The notes under the pieces: model-generated | Told to the model about the DNA's origin: nothing | Database searches by the model: none | The model's input: the letters and a program-made list of their open reading frames with translations, nothing else | Assembly: GCA_014155875.1 (NCBI GenBank) | Contig: JACEFZ010002112.1 | Location: forward strand, 294,223-358,222 | DNA length: 64,000 bases | Reading direction: 5' to 3' | From: Cepaea nemoralis | Taxonomy: Eukaryota; Mollusca; Gastropoda; Stylommatophora; Helicidae | Program-made: the position numbers and the translations under genes | In this document: in pieces, positions 40,754-52,908 of the stretch | Layout: each line of letters starts with the position of its first letter | Numbering within the stretch: the stretch's first letter is position 1

Positions 40754-41330
40754 CTTCTTCTTCTTCTTCTTCTTCTTCTTCTTCTTCTTCTTCTTCTTCA
40801 GCGTTCCGAGCCATTGAGGTTCTTTGCTGCAGATACAATCCGTCTCCATTCGTCTCTCTGGTTGACCTTCTCTTGCCAGTCGTTGATTCCAAGTGCTTGT
40901 AAGTCTGTATATATATTATCTCTCCACCGTCTTCCTGGTCTACCTCGGGGTCACGGTCATTTATTTCCTGAGTGTAAGCGAGGTTTGTTTCCCTATTATA
41001 TTCCATTCTTTCTATATGCCCCAGCCATTGTAGTCTATTAGCCTTCATGATACCAGTGATTAGCGGGGACTTAACAGATCATAAATGTCTTTGTTACTTC
41101 TTCTTTTCCACTCTCCACTTTGTGTATCCCTAATGGGTCCAAAGATGCGTCTTAAAACATTGTTCTCAAAGGTTTATAACAAAGCTTCGTCTCCTTTCGT
41201 TGTACTCCAGGTTTCAGAGCCATTCAGCACAACTGGTCTGATCAGTGTTTTGTATATTGTGATTTTGGTGTTACAAGATATCGTATTTGACTTTAGTAGA
41301 TGTTGTAGCGCATAGTATATTGTCGGATAC
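40668..41330 (-). pseudogene. LINE C-terminal fragment with long (GAA)n tail, abutting a Tx1-like scrap
   Basis: Minus strand 40800-41330: RLQWLGHIERM and related C-terminal LINE sequence, ending in about 23 GAA repeats (40729-40799 as TTC on plus). 40668-40728 matches the endonuclease of the Tx1-like LINE (compare 32362-32420). Acidic or Lys-rich open frames here are repeat artefacts. Confidence 0.7.
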
Positions 41331-42790
41331 GTCGAGATTGATGGCTCAACCCAAAAGAGATAAAGGATGCAAAATCCTTTTTCCCAATTTGATCCTGCCC
41401 ATTTAATTAATTTAGCTGTACGGACTCAATTGTTTGAGACCAGAAATAGAGTTTTAGAAAACCATGGAATACCTTCAGGAAATAACTGAAAAAGTTGTAT
41501 TCCCTTTTATACCCAAAATATTCTTTAAGTGGTTCCTTGTCCCTCCTCTACCAACTAATTAATTCTATCTAGGATATTTTAAAACAATTTGACTATGACA
41601 AGTAAAAATACAATCAATATATGACATGACCTCATTTTTTATGATTTAATAAACACAAACATGGATTTGGTAAATTGCATTCAAAATTACAATTTCCTGT
41701 CATAAAATAAAGACATATATACTGGTATTTATGCAGAATTAATGTGCCAATAATAATGTGTATAATAACAGCTATATTTTTTTTCAGTGGCATGTACTGC
41801 TAATAATTTACTGGCCTGGATGATCGGGAAAAAAAAAAGAACTGTCTACACTCAGGGATCTCCACTACCAGCTTTGGGAATCCCTCTGGCTATCAATTAA
41901 TTCCTGTATGTTCTGTAGTCTTAGTGTTCCAGGTCTGAGTAGAACATTATAAGTTGGCTCTTGGTTCATTTTTTCCATTTGGGCAGGTAAATGTTTAAAT
42001 AAAGATTACCTATCCTATGAGACAAATGGAATGTTTGCAGGTAGATAGGTTTCTGCTCTACTCTATCAAGGGCATCACTAAACAATGTGCTCACTCAACA
42101 GGTGCTTCATTCAATCTTCGCCAAGCCAGGTCTGGATTTACATGAATATGACCACTACCTGAAATTCCATCAATCACATAATTCTAATGATATCATAAAT
42201 ATGACGTTAGAAATGAAATGTAAAAGCCTAAGAGCACAACAAGTGATAACAATAAAATGAATCTTGTTCTTAGAGAAAATAAACATAGAAGAAAGATAGT
42301 CTTGGTGTTCTCAATTAGTTATCACCAACATAGTTGTTTGCTCTCACTCCAATCTTCCACTATCAGGTGTTCAAGGTTTAACTAGCAGATGTGCAGTTTC
42401 ATCTTCACTTATGCCTGTCCCTCAGGTCTATAGTTTAAGTAATACCTTGATTGATTTGGAATTTCACAATTATGTTGACCATTCTCTTCTGTACCTAGTT
42501 TTGTTCTCTACATCTTTTTCTATTCAGGAAAAAGGGTCTCATACATTATGGGTTTTTAAATAATTTCCCATTGTAAAGAGTAGTTGCTTATAAACATAAT
42601 AAGTACATCATGGAATCAATTCTTGTGTAGCATTCAGGTGCATTCTTCTTCTTTAAATGCTTCAAGTGAGAAGTTATCTTCCATTCTCATGGATGTAATA
42701 TTTATTATCATCATCATCAACATCATCATGGTTTCCTTATATCATTGTCATTACATTCATTATCATTCTTACATTATTATCATTACACTA
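41331..42790. other. AT-rich, no gene seen
   Basis: No protein signal or recognised repeat on either strand. Confidence 0.5.
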
Positions 42791-42793
42791 CAG

Positions 42794-42796
42794 TCG

Positions 42797-42878
<82 letters not shown>

Positions 42879-42882
42879 CATT
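42794..42882. repeat. (TCA)n microsatellite
   Basis: About 29 units with one CAC variant; the Ser- or Ile-rich open frames are artefacts. Confidence 0.95.
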
Positions 42883-42995
42883 GTATTATATTATTATAAA
42901 TACACTAGACCATATGTGTTAACATGAGTGACATGAAATACAAAGTGGGATGTTGATGCTGTTAGTATGCGTAATGTAGGATATTGGTTGTGTCG

Positions 42996-43261
42996 TGCTT
43001 ATTATCACGTGCTTAGCGCACAAAACCAGATGATTATACGATAAATGATATTTAATACAATGTGTTGTCATGCGTCGGAGTGTACTAAATTATTATTCAG
43101 TTTATGGGTTATGCCGAACAAGTTCACGTGCTTATTATCACGTGCTTAGCGCACAAAACCAGAAGATTATACGATAAGTGATATTTAATACAATGTGTTG
43201 TCATGCGTCATAGTGTACTAAATTATTATTCAGTTTATGGGTTATGCCGAACAAGTTCTCT
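42996..43261. repeat. 133-bp tandem duplication
   Basis: Two near-identical units containing ATTATCACGTGCTTAGCGCA and ending GCCGAACAAGTTC, offset by 133 bp. Confidence 0.9.
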
Positions 43262-44860
43262 GGTGATAGTCATGGCATTACATCTCAAAGTTGCCGGCTT
43301 TCCTGAGATTGACTGTTGGCCTATACCCCCTCTCTATCAGCATGTAACTTCACTCACTCACACTCCTCATGCATCAGTCACAATATCTATCTGTGCATGT
43401 GGGGTCAATTCACTAATCTCAGACATCATTCATATGCATGGATGATCATTCAGGAATCATTCTTCAAACATAATTCATACTTGCATGTAAAGTGGGTAAT
43501 TATACTTATGTGATTCCCCAATGATAACTTAAAATGTTTAACATGATTGATATCACAATGAAATATCTCCCTTCACAATCACTCATCAGACACATCATAT
43601 CTGTAGGAATGACAATAAGTATATGTCTGTGCTTTACACATTATAAACTCACAGATTTAACCACAATTACATTACATTAGTACCTCATTCTTCATCAGAA
43701 ATTATAATATTTTCATACTGATGGGTTTTATCAAATGATACATTCACATCTGTTTAACAAGAATGAAACACACATGACACAAGCATGCTCTTCAATGACA
43801 TAGACTTATGTGATCATTAGGCATACTTATGAAATTCACCAACGACTTAGTAAAATTAAATCCACGAGTCACCACATTCTTTCATCAAATACATACAATT
43901 TATGTGATACACGCATCCACATTAATTCATTATGAATCATAATCATCCATGTATGGCGGTTGATTACGCACTATTGTGTGGCACAAATATTATTATTCCA
44001 CATGTCTGACAACCATGAAAATATATTTTCCTTACCACATGTGTGCTTTATCATCACACAAATTATGATACCTATAGAACTCTTTTTGGTTCCCATGTGT
44101 TCAAGAAATATAAGAATATACTGGTTTGTTCATGTGCTTATGTATAAAAATCATCTACTAACTAACACACATTAGTTGTGTTTACAGTGTTTACACATTT
44201 ACAATAGTTTCATTAAGTCTTAAGTTACCACTCTAATTCATTGTAGATTGAGTTTCGTGCTTAAGAAATAGAATGTATACCATTTGTCTAATGTTTACAT
44301 TAACTAATTTGTTTAGCTGGGAGAAATTAAAACACTGTAGTTTTCTCCTAATGTACAGTTTATCTTATGACTATAATAAATGAGTATAATATTATTTAGT
44401 TTCTACTAGATTAATTTCTTAAGAACTCACCATTCTAAATCGTTGTAGATTGCGTTGCTTAAGAAATAAATGTACAACTTGGACTAATGCTTATACATTA
44501 AATCAGTTGTTTACTTTGGGATAACAATAACACTCACTATGTTTATACTTAATGTACAGATTATATATAAACTATAACAATTAAATATATTGTAATTTAG
44601 CCTCCTACTAAATTAATGTATTAAGAACTCACCATATGGGTTCAACAAGTCGACTTACCAACTCTTCTTCTGGGAAAAAGACTCACAAACTAATCTAAGA
44701 TTTAAAATAAATATTTCTGTTTACCTTTCATGTAAAATGAATTTCTTCCACACTTCGGCGCCAGGATTCAGATTTTCCCAATGCGATGTCGTGGGCTGAT
44801 GTTTGTCTTCATCTATCTAACTTATACTAAATTATCTTTGGTAAGTTGATTTTAAAGAAA
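43262..44860. other. AT-rich non-coding, with a diverged 203-bp duplication
   Basis: No gene. 44221-44425 and 44427-44635 are diverged copies (CTAATTCATTGTAGATTG vs CTAAATCGTTGTAGATTG; AATGTACAG...TTAT). Confidence 0.55.
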
Positions 44861-45325
44861 GCATGCTGAGAAGGGTGAGAACAGGTAGGCTTCGTGCAGA
44901 GTGGCTTGTTTCGCTTCGGAGGTCACGGGTAGTAAGAATCACCTGGATCTTTTCTCCTGGGCATACCGGTGTGCTGGGGAATGAACAGGCGGACAGATTG
45001 GCTGGCTCTGCAAAATTTGGTGGAGTATTGATGCATGACAAGGCAGACGTGGTTGCGGCCTTGTGGGAGCAAGTGTACACCTCGGAGGAGCAGATAGAGC
45101 ACCATGGTCTGGTAAGAATGAGACAACGAGGTGTGACGAGGGGATCTGGCCGACGCTTGGAGCTCGGAGGAAAGGCGAGACGTACATATAATCAGATTGC
45201 TACTGGAACTATTGGTGTTGGAACTCTTCGCTGGCTGCTGAGGATGGGGACGGAGCGCTTATGGGAATGTCCTGAATGCTGTGATGTCGGTTCCTAAATC
45301 AATCGATCAATCAATCAAAGAGACT
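44861..45325 (+). pseudogene. LINE RNase H C-terminus and tail, (CAAT)n 3' end
   Basis: IFSPGHTGVLGNEQADRLAG is the RNase H C-terminal block; GTIGVGTLRWLLRMG and LWECPECCD is the LINE tail. It is 5'-truncated at about 44861 and followed by AATCAATCGATCAATCAATC. Confidence 0.75.
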
Positions 45326-45479
45326 ATCACTCACTACGCTCATCGAATCTCTCCTGGTCTCTTGCTTGGGCTGGTATATAAACAGGCTGTGTTCCGGTTG
45401 TTCGTCATTTTTACACTAGTTTTTCCGAGTTCTGGTTTTACGCCGACAATGAGTTCTATTAAATCTTGAATCGTACAAT

Positions 45480-46490
45480 TGTGGAACAAAATAACGTTCC
45501 TGAGGTGTCAACATTTGAATCGGATTGGAAATATTTACCGCGATGTTACGCTTGTGAAAAATTATATTACATATATCTTATTTCCAGAATTGATTCTAGT
45601 TTGTATTTCTTCCCTTATGATGTTGGAGCTGTTGAAGATTGTAGTAAGGTATTTGTATGTTTCCGTTCTTTTAATGGTCATATTATCTATTTGTATGTGG
45701 CCATAGTTTTTAGTCATTCCTTCTCTTGAAATTACCATATATTATGTCTTATCTTGGTTGATAACCAGCCCAGTTTGTTGAGCTTTTTCCTTTAAGTGAG
45801 TCAATATTTCCGTTGTCTTTTGATCATTTTCCCCTATAATATCTATATCATCTGCATAACCAAGCAGCTTGGATGTTCCTCCAATATCACATTCCTCCTT
45901 TACCTTCTTTACAACTTTCTCTAGAGCCAGATTGAAGAGTAGCGGCGATAGTGCATCACCATGTTTCAAGCCAGATGTTATTTGGAAAGGGTCTGATTTC
46001 CTGCCTTTATACGTTACTATATTATATGTATCTTACATGCATAGTCTGGTCATGGTGATTAACTTCCTTGGTATTTCAAATTCCTGCATAGCATTCCATA
46101 GACTATTTCTATGGACACTGTCATAAGCCTTTTTAAAATCCACAAAAATGTTATGGAGATCTCTTTTATATTCCCAATTTTTCTCGGCTATTTGTCGTAA
46201 GATAAATATGTGATCTATTGTTGATCTATTTTGTCTAAAGCCCGCCTGGTAGTCACCTAATATGTCTTCTGAATATGGTTTTAGTCTATTTAGTATTACT
46301 GCGGATAGTATCTTATAGCTTGTGGACAGTAGTGATATTCCTCTATAATTTTCACATTGGAACTTATCTCCTTTCTTAAAGATAGGTATTAATAATGACT
46401 CTTTCCAGTCATGGAGTAATTCTTTTGTCCTCCAGATTTTTATTATTAGTTCGTAAAGCTTTAGATGTAATGTACTAGCTCCCACCCTCT
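45480..46490 (-). pseudogene. LINE C (RTE-like) RT, low-coordinate half
   Basis: Minus strand 46033-46485: NYRGISLLSTSYKILSAVIL, YQAGFRQNRSTIDHIFILRQ and FVDFKKAYDSVHR; 45742-45969: KHGDALSPLLFNLALEKVV and LGYADDIDIIG. The C-terminal domain is lost near 45480. A frame gap near 46000 breaks it. The other half is at 47640-48810. Confidence 0.85.
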
Positions 46491-47640
46491 TTGGAATATA
46501 CTTTTCACTTCTACTGAAATATGCATTTCGTGATCAAGATGGTAGTATATACATTCACTCACGCTCAGATGGCGGCCTCTACAATGCTCAGAGATTGAAG
46601 GCTAAGACCAAAATTAGGAGGGTACTGATCAGAGAGTTGCTTTTTGCAGATGATGCTGCAGTTACGACCCACTCTGAGGAAGAATTGCAATGTCTACTAT
46701 CTGCATTCTCCAATGCTTGTTCTGAATTTGGTTTAACAATTAGCAAAAAGAAGACACAGATTATGTCACAAGGTGCACATGGGGTACCATCAATCTTTAT
46801 TGACGACGCCGAACTAGAGATTGTAGACCATTTTACATATCTAGGATCAGTGGTAAATAGCAAATTATCCCTAGATCAGGAAATCAACATCCGGATTGGT
46901 AAGGCAGCAACAACAATGAACAGGTTAAGAAAAAAAGTCTGGGAGAACAGGAAGCTTACTGCCAAAACAAAAGTCCTTGTCTATCAAGCCTGTGTCCTTA
47001 GTACTCTTCTCTATGGCAGTGAAACCTGGACAACTTACTCACACCAAGAGAACAATTTAAACAGCTTTCATATGCGGTGTCTGCGAAGAATTCTTGGTAT
47101 TAAGTGGCAAGACAAAATCACAAATACTGAAGTATTGGAAAGATCAGGTTGTGTGACAGTTTATTCCATGCTCAGTCTTCGTAGACTTAGATGGATAGGA
47201 CATCTTAGGAGGATGGATGATGGTAGAATACCAAAGGATATCTTTTTTGGTGAATTACAGATGGGTAAGAGATCTCAGGGTCGGCCTCTACTACGATACA
47301 AAGATGTGTGTAAGCGGGACATGATTGATACAGGCATTGATAATGCACATTGGGAGCAAGTCGCAGCTGAACGTGTTGCATGGAGGGCAAATATCAGAAA
47401 TGGAATAAAGTCAAAGGAGAAAATAATTGCAGAAAAGTCACACACCAAGCGTTTGAGACGTAAGATGGTGCATGATGGTGGAAATGACCATGTGTTCACA
47501 TGCACCCACTGTGAAAGGACATTTACAGCGCAAATTGGCCTTATCAGTCACACTCGCTACCGCCATAGTTAAAAGTTATTATGCCTTTTTAGAGCACAAA
47601 CTATCGTCTGTCAAGACGGCAAGGTGCCAATGAATGAGAT
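46491..47640 (+). mobile_element. 5'-truncated LINE D nested in LINE C
   Basis: Plus-strand insertion with its RT C-terminal frame, a short 3' UTR and a TGAATGAG end (about 47628-47639). LINE C protein sequence resumes on both sides on the opposite strand. Confidence 0.75.
46595..47572 (+). CDS. LINE D RT C-terminal region with C2H2 finger (open, 5'-truncated)
   Basis: A 325-codon uninterrupted frame (open further upstream to about 46500). RT motif C is ELLFADDAAV; then FTYLGSVVNSKLSLDQEI, the thumb-like LLYGSETWTTY, the LRRLRWIGHLRRMDD block, and a C-terminal C2H2 finger CTHCERTFTAQIGLISHTRY. The finger is typical of some CR1/RTE-like LINEs. No ATG context is expected because the 5' part was lost at insertion. 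The lack of stops suggests a young insertion. Confidence 0.85.
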   Translation: MKAKTKIRRVLIRELLFADDAAVTTHSEEELQCLLSAFSNACSEFGLTISKKKTQIMSQGAHGVPSIFIDDAELEIVDHFTYLGSVVNSKLSLDQEINIRIGKAATTMNRLRKKVWENRKLTAKTKVLVYQACVLSTLLYGSETWTTYSHQENNLNSFHMRCLRRILGIKWQDKITNTEVLERSGCVTVYSMLSLRRLRWIGHLRRMDDGRIPKDIFFGELQMGKRSQGRPLLRYKDVCKRDMIDTGIDNAHWEQVAAERVAWRANIRNGIKSKEKIIAEKSHTKRLRRKMVHDGGNDHVFTCTHCERTFTAQIGLISHTRYRHS

Positions 47641-48810
47641 GTAATGCATGGCCACCTGCCTTTATAAATTCAGCAACAATTCTATCAGCCTCAGTTGCCT
47701 TATTGTTTTTAAGTCGTGTGATTACATATAGGACTTCTTCAAATGCAGGTTCTTCAATTTGTGGTTCACACGTTAGAACCTCTTCCTGTGGGAAAGTGTT
47801 ACTTGGAGCTTCACAATTTAGTAATTCAACAAAATATTCTTTCCATGTGTTGCACATTTCCTCATTGGTATTTATCATATTCCCATTTTTGTCTTTTAAA
47901 CCATATGTGTTTTGTTGGTGCCCTCGTTTCATTGACTTCAGCTCTTTAAAATACTTTCTGGATTCGTTTTTCTGGTGATTAGCTTCCATATCTTTGATTA
48001 TATTACTCATATATTCTCGCTTCTGCTGTCGAACTATTTTTGTAGCCTCTTTACATTCATTCCTTTTGGATGTTGTTGATGTCATTTAACCATAAATGTC
48101 TGGCATTCTTTTTCCTAATGACTGCTTCTTCACATTTTTTATTGAACCATCTGTTCTTTCTATGAGTGGTTAGCACACCGAGACATTCTTCTGCGGTAGA
48201 TTCAATTGTATTCTTGATGTTAAACCAAGTTTGGTCAACGCTTTCCTCCAAAGGGTTTTGCAGAGTTTCAAGTTTACATTTTATTTCATCTGTAAATTTC
48301 TCTTTGACTGTAATTTCTTGTAGTTTTTCTCTGTTATATGTTGGGTGTAGTCTTTGTAATTTAGTATAGAAAGCTCTCTTAAGTTTTATTTTAAATTTTG
48401 CTCCAACGAGGAAGTGGTCACTGTGGCACTCAGCTCCTCTATAACTTCTAACTTGTTGTATGTTTGTTAATTAAAATGTGATCTATTTGATTATAGGTTC
48501 TCTTGTCACATGATTCCCAAGTTTGTTTGTGTATATCCTTTCTTTGTAGTCTGGTACTGCTAATCTGCAGTCCTTTGGCTTCTGCCAGGTTGATGACTCT
48601 CCATCCATTATCATTTGAAGTTGTATGTAGGCTTTCCATACCGGCCACTTTTTTATGAGTTTGCTCTCTACCTATTTTTGCATTGAAGTCTCCCTGCACA
48701 ATCAGAATGTCCTGTTTGGGGGTTTCTTCTATGACGTCTTCCAAATCATTATAAAAGTCTTCTTTAACGTCATCTTCTTTCTCTTCAGTGGGTGCATGTA
48801 CATTAATCAT
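47641..48810 (-). pseudogene. LINE C (RTE-like) endonuclease and linker
   Basis: Minus strand: IVQGDFNAKIGREQTHK and YNQIDHILINKHT (48470-48720) from the AP-endonuclease; then a linker (WFNKKCEEAVIRKKNARHLW, KYFKELKSMKRGHQ) and the RT entry (RLKNNKATEADRIVAEFIKA, about 47650-47710). It has frame gaps at about 48085 and 48250-48450. Confidence 0.8.
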
Positions 48811-48849
48811 CGTTATATTTTTTAATTTACCTTTTATTCGTAATTTACT

Positions 48850-49130
48850 AATTTAATTAATATTGTTATATGCAATCCGATATGTTGAGTACTAAGACTA
48901 AAACATGAGTGTCTTAGACCTAAGCATGTTGTGATATAGGATGCGTGTTCGTCGGTTTTAACGTTAGTTTCCTGTATGAGTATAAAATCAGGTTTATATT
49001 TGGGTATGAGTGGTATAAGATGATTAATTTTGGATCTTACACCTCGAATGTTAATACTCATTATTGTAATTTCGGCTGCCATTTTTGTTGTAATATAAGA
49101 AACGCTTGAGTATAATTATGTTTCTTGTTT
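48850..49130 (-). pseudogene. L1/Tx1-like LINE ORF2 start, copy 2
   Basis: Same start as at 32630 (TIMSINIRGVRSKINHLIPL, KPDFILIQETNV); truncated at about 48873 by LINE C. Confidence 0.8.
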
Positions 49131-49424
49131 AAAACTGTCTGTCTTCATGTTATAATTTCTGGAGATATTCAGTAGATTCCTTCGCCGGGCTTGAAATATC
49201 TAAGTCAATAACGAGGCGTGGAGAAGAATCTAACAGGTTTCTTCGTCGTTGTGGAATGTTGATTTTATCACTGTCTCTTCCGATCAAGGCGCTGGTCGTT
49301 ATCTGTCCAGTATAATTACTTACACATTTCTTTTTGTTTGACCTGTTCGCTTCAGGTGGTGTAGGGCAGTCGTGGTTGTTGAGGGGCGACAGCGTGGTAA
49401 TGGGTGTTTGGGGGGCTGGAGGTT

Positions 49425-50203
49425 TCAAGCTCTCACCATCTGACAGGCTCTTGGTTGAGAGTCCCCTTTTCCTACTGACCAGCTGGAAACCGTCTTCATC
49501 TTCCTAACTATGCTGATCTGTCTGGGAGTTCGAGGTGACTTTTTGTGCCAGTCTAGGTCCCTTCTTGATTTGTACTTTGGTCGGACATTTATTACTCCAG
49601 TGGGAGTCCTCCCCACAGACTGTTGACGCCGCACGGCGCCACGGATCTGTGATGAAGAGACGATGTAGCTTATCTTCAACCCCGTCCAACTCCATGTTCA
49701 CGTAATGTGGTAGAGGCTCTTTCGGGTTGCACAGAAGTAACCACTTGTCCGAGCTATTTTTAAGTGTATGCACTTCCGCATTTATATCTCCCGAAACATC
49801 CGCGGCTATTTGCTTCACTGTCTCAATCTTTGCGGTTGTAGGCATCCAGTGGATCATAGCCTTGGTCTTTTCCTTCTCTATGTTTTCGATTACAATAGTT
49901 AATTAATTTAGGATCCAGCAGTTCATGCTTCATCCCGAGAAGCCGTTCGAAATGAGAGTCTTTTGCTTCCGGTGTCAGCGTAGCGTACCATCTTTTAGGG
50001 TTCTCAAACCGGTAGATGGATTTTATCCCTCGCCTACCGATCCCGTAAGGCGCCCTCAAAACGCTCTCCACCAGCGAGTAGTTGAAGCAAAATACATGAG
50101 GCCCTGATGTAGAAATCACAAGTGTGTTTGCTTGATGTAACTCTCCTCCCTCGAAACCTTCTCTTGTGTTGACTTTGACACGTTTCACAATTTGATTCTC
50201 CAT
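49425..50203 (-). pseudogene. L1/Tx1-like LINE ORF1 (nucleic-acid-binding) with zinc knuckle
   Basis: Minus strand from ATG 50203: a basic start (MENQIVKRVKVNTREGF), FENPKRWYATLTPEAKDSHF, then a frame change near 49840, a second segment (WLLLCNPKEPLPHYVNMELD) and a CCHC-like knuckle (CGEDSHWSNKCP) near 49600. This arrangement is typical of Tx1-like ORF1 proteins that coat the LINE RNA. A further Ser/Pro-rich piece lies at 49150-49428. One frameshift at least. Confidence 0.7.
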
Positions 50204-50536
50204 CTTATATAATCCGTGACAGAGGAAATCTTTAATACAGATTTACACGTGGTGAAAACAATCGAAATCACTTCCACAAAATTGAAAACACTGATTTGTT
50301 TGAATAATTCGTGACAGATGAAATCTTTAATCCAGATCTACACGTGGTGAAAACTATCGGAATTTTCCTCGGTAAAACCTCAACGGAATTTTCGTTCAGA
50401 AAGAAGTGCGTTAAATCCCGTCAAAATAAAAAGTTAATTTTACATTCAGAAGTGCGTTAGCACTTTTTGCCAAACGCACTATTCTGACACAGTGCACGAA
50501 TTTTAAAAGATTTATTGCCTGGCATATTTCGCTGCG

Positions 50537-50768
50537 CCAGTCTCTCTGGCCGAGGGGTTACACCACTTTCTTAGTAATCCAGTTTATCACGCAGAGTCTC
50601 GTAGCGGGCGAGAACTGGAAGCGGTTCTAACCCCGCTGGTGACTTACGGGATAACTGAGCCGGCCGCTCAGAAAGCAATGGCAAACTACTGAGCGTAATC
50701 TTGCCAAGAAATCAACAGACAGCTGAAAGATGCTGCTGTTGACAGCGATGTCCTGTAAAGGATATCGA
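50537..50768 (+). repeat. SINE family 1, copy 4
   Basis: CCAGTCTCTCTGGCCGAGGG head; body CAGAAAGCAATGGCAAACTA and CAGCTGAAAGATGCTGCTG; tail TGTAAAGGATATCG then an A-rich end. Confidence 0.75.
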
Positions 50769-50811
50769 ATTAAAAAAAAATTAAAAACATATTTCGCTGC
50801 ATCTAATTTTT

Positions 50812-51370
50812 GATGGTGGTTAAGTAATCATTCGCTCCCTTGCAAACGGAACCATTTAATAGAAAAACTTTCACTCTTCAGGCAATATCATTCGCACTTA
50901 TGTGTCAACAAAATTACTGAATCACTTTAGTTTCCTGTTTGTGGCCTTAGGAGGCCAGTAAAAAAATGTTCTTCCCCCATATAGGGGAAGTTATGTTCTA
51001 TGTTATATAATGACATACATTGAAAGTTAACAAATAAAATTTGAAAAATGAATAAACGACTAAAAACTCCATTATAAAATGTAAGTAAGTAAAAACTAAA
51101 ATTATTTTCTGTAAGAAACCTAAGTGCATTGAATTTGCTATTAAGATGTTTTACTTTCGCATTGACTTTTAAACTTCTAATCGTACAAGAGAGAAGTTTT
51201 ATGTTACTTATAAATATTATTGCTAGTATATTTTATCCTTTTTTAAATGTTAAGTTATCTCCCTTGTAACAATATAGGTTGTTTATATCTCCTACTATTG
51301 CTTATTTAAGTTTTTTACTTTTAGATATCTTGTAATTCCGCAGAACGATTGAACACAATTATTTATTAAG
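50812..51370. repeat. dispersed non-coding repeat, copy 2
   Basis: Matches 33340-33900, including the GGCCTTAGGAGGCC hairpin followed by AGTAAAAAAATG. Confidence 0.75.
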
Positions 51371-51686
51371 TGTAGTGATCAATCAAGGCATTACAATCAT
51401 GTTGATATGATCTTTTAAATATGTTCTAAGCAACTAGGGAAATCCATGCGCATTTGTATAAATTGTGTGATTTATTATTATACGTTAGAAGATATCAACA
51501 TTGATGGGACAGATTTCAGAATAAAAAAGAATATTTACTGGAACCAAGTAGTAGCAGCAATTAAAATAGGAAATAAAGAGGGAAGTTACGAACAGATAAA
51601 GCTAGGAGTACAACAGGGGCGTGTCTTGTCACCGGATCTCTTCTCCCTATATAGCGAAGTAATAACGAGATAGTTTAGTTTAGTTA

Positions 51687-51860
51687 CCGGCCTCTGTGGC
51701 TAAGGGCTTACGAACGCGGTTTGTGAGCCCGTATACCAGGTCTCGAAACACAGCGATGCTGGTTTTTTCAAGAAAAGGTATAAGAACCGGTCATTCAGAA
51801 AGCAATGGCAAACTACTGAACGTAAAATTTGCCCAGGAATCACGAACAGCGAACACAGTA
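51687..51860 (+). repeat. SINE family 1, copy 5
   Basis: CCGGCCTCTGTGGCTAAGGG head, GTATACCAGGTCTCGAAAC B-box region, body CAGAAAGCAATGGCAAACTA. Confidence 0.75.
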
Positions 51861-52077
51861 CACGGTTTCAATCCATAAGTGCTCCGTTTTCCTCCTAACT
51901 CAAATCTGAGTCTGGTGAAACTCAGCTCAGTGCACGAACTCCGTAGCACCGGCGAGAATCCATTAGGCGGTTCTTTTTCCATTTCCAACTGCCAGGGGAT
52001 TTTTTACGTACGCAACAATACACACGGGCGTCCGATCTCACTACCCAGAGACCAGGGGAAATTGTATTACTAGAAGT

Positions 52078-52170
52078 CCACGTTAAAAAATCCCGATCCT
52101 TGCCGGAGCTTGAACCCGGGACCTCCAGCACTCGAGGCAGACACCATACCTCAAGACCATTCAGCCCCCT
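52078..52170 (-). repeat. tRNA-like SINE head, second type
   Basis: Minus strand: GGGGGCTGAATGGTCTTGAG ... GGTCCCGGGTTCAAGCTCC, then GGATTTTTT, as at 34010. Promoter boxes are present but no closed tRNA fold. Confidence 0.6.
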
Positions 52171-52908
52171 ACAAAATAATGAGAGAGATCAAAGATACGC
52201 CATGAATACTAATCGGAGATTATAATATAAATAATATACGATATGCAAATGACACAGTATTAGTGGCGGATAATTCAACAGACCTACAACAATTGCTGGA
52301 CACCGTAGTAACAGAGAGTGCAAAGAAAGGGCTCTCCTTGAATATCAAGAAAACAGAAACAATGGACGATGGTGATATCAAAGAAAATAGTGATACCAGA
52401 TTGTGATATAGAAATAGAAGGCAAAATTCTTAACAAAGTGGATAAGTTTAAATACCTAGGGGCATTTATGACATCAGATGGAAAATGGACAACAGAGATT
52501 AAAAGCAGAAAAGGGCAAGCAAAAGCCGCATTTAAGAAAATGAAGAATATTTTATGTTAGTTAGTTAGTCGCGGTTCCAACTTCACGGCAATGGGTCACT
52601 ATCACTGAATGTAAGAAAGAGAGTGCTGAAATGCTGTAAAGAACCAGTTTTGCCGTATGGCAGTGAATCTTGGAATGTAAATGGACAATTTTCTTTTTTT
52701 ATTTCAAACGTTTATTTCATACAAAGTGATGTATATGTACAAAGTGTAATGCGTGTTTCTTTTGTTTGTGTATTTTACAGAGCGTTGCCGTTTGTTATTG
52801 TTAAGTGTCAGATGCATTAATAAAACAATTACATACATATACAGTTATGATCATATGACATTTATGGCATAGTGCATGTAAACACACATTCCTTGCATTT
52901 TATTTTTT

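Larger units (their letters stand above)
51446..52690 (+). pseudogene. LINE B-related RT interrupted by SINEs
   Basis: 51480-51673: INIDGTDFRIKKNIYW and VQQGRVLSPDLFSLYSE; then SINE insertions (51687-52170); then NNIRYANDTVLVADN (52230-52290), FKYLGAFMTSDGKWTTEI and PVLPYGSESWNVNGQ. Stops and shifts present. Confidence 0.75.

Noticed and set aside
40442..40902. Lys-rich, Glu-rich and Ser-rich open frames
   Set aside because: Products of the (TTC)n LINE tail read in different frames.
42584..42927. Ser-rich and Ile-rich proteins
   Set aside because: Translation of the (TCA)n microsatellite.
43960..44175. short hydrophobic plus-strand frame
   Set aside because: AT-rich chance frame with no context.
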